DNA of 5,620 bases from Psychrilyobacter sp. (GTDB lineage: Bacteria; Fusobacteriota; Fusobacteriia; Fusobacteriales; Fusobacteriaceae): NCBI GenBank assembly GCA_023145315.1, contig JAGLEA010000160.1, positions 1 through 5,620 of the forward strand. The letters run 5' to 3'. The translations under genes were made by a program, and so were the position numbers. Within the stretch, counting starts at the first letter, position 1. Each line of letters begins with the position of its first letter. Below are positions 5,483 through 5,620 of the stretch, in pieces. The notes under the pieces were generated by a model. That model was not told the origin of the DNA. It saw nothing but the letters and a program-made list of their open reading frames with translations, and did no database searches.

Positions 5483-5501
5483 TTCAAATATACGGTATAA
5501 T
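5473..5501 (+). promoter_or_regulatory. Putative promoter of the ABC-F gene
   Basis: A perfect TATAAT at 5496-5501 lies about 48 bases before the start codon at 5550. The best-placed -35 is TTGGGG at 5473-5478 with a 17-base spacer, a weak match. Transcription would start near 5508 and give a leader of about 40 bases with no attenuator visible. Confidence 0.5.
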
Positions 5502-5549
5502 GATATGTTAAACTATTTATAGCAAATTATTAAGATTAGGAGAAGATAT

Positions 5550-5620
5550 ATGAATATTATTGAATTTAAAGATGTAGCAAAATCACATTTAACTCAAAAG
5601 TTATATGAAAATGTTAATTT
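5550..5620 (+). CDS. N-terminus of a probable ABC-F family ATPase (cut by window end)
   Basis: The first 23 codons of a plus-strand gene are visible and the rest lies beyond the window. AGGAG at 5538-5542 is seven bases before the ATG, and a perfect -10 lies further upstream. The peptide begins MNIIEFKDVAKSHLTQKLYE and continues NVN. The order IIEFKDV, then K-S, then LYENVN is the usual first-strand layout of an ABC ATPase domain, and this spelling is typical of ABC-F proteins, soluble twin-ATPase factors that act on the ribosome. No Walker A is yet visible, so the family is inferred from the N-terminus alone; an ABC transporter ATPase is the main alternative. Confidence 0.65.
   Translation, partial: MNIIEFKDVAKSHLTQKLYENVN

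Noticed and set aside
1..5620. CRISPR array, tRNA/rRNA genes, insertion sequences or phage and defence genes
   Set aside because: No regularly spaced repeats, cloverleaf, transposase or terminal inverted repeats are visible, and nearly all the sequence is accounted for by housekeeping and transport genes.

Overview
The window is AT-rich, densely packed bacterial chromosomal DNA. Shine-Dalgarno sequences are strong, spacers are short, stop and start codons overlap, and the ECF vitamin-transporter genes and RFN riboswitch are of the kind common in low-GC anaerobes. A Clostridia/Tissierellia-type Firmicute or a Fusobacteriota member fits; the window holds no 16S rRNA or other decisive marker, so this is inference only. 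Nothing looks mobile: there is no transposase, CRISPR array, tRNA, att site or visible prophage gene.

Layout. (1) 1-567, plus strand: a small cyclic-nucleotide-binding-type beta-barrel protein with no DNA-binding domain. Its reading frame is still open at the left edge. (2) 568-604: a strong bidirectional terminator between convergent genes. (3) 3836 down to 617, minus strand: a promoter, an FMN riboswitch with a terminator as expression platform, then ribU, ecfA1, ecfA2 and ecfT. Together these encode a complete energy-coupling-factor (ECF) riboflavin importer. (4) 5331 down to 3840, minus strand: a histidine-phosphatase (phosphoglycerate-mutase-like) gene, ribose-5-phosphate isomerase B, and a HIT-family nucleotide hydrolase, probably one operon. 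(5) 5332-5549: a divergent promoter region. (6) 5550-5620, plus strand: the first 23 codons of a probable ABC-F ATPase, cut by the window edge.

How it works together. RibU binds riboflavin in the membrane; EcfT joins it to the EcfA1/EcfA2 ATPase pair, which powers uptake. FMN made from the imported vitamin should bind the nascent leader RNA and favour termination before ribU, closing a feedback loop. Because ecfA1, ecfA2 and ecfT lie downstream of the same switch, the energising module is under the same control as the substrate-binding subunit. The phosphatase-rpiB-HIT genes are housekeeping carbohydrate and nucleotide functions. No terminator is visible between the HIT gene and the riboswitch, so their transcript may run into it.

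I did not find a previously undescribed system. The points most worth a second look are the riboswitch expression platform (a hairpin competing with P1, and a duplicated G-rich segment shared by the terminator and the ribosome binding site), the helix-turn-helix-less CRP-like protein, and the corrected start codons in the ecf genes.
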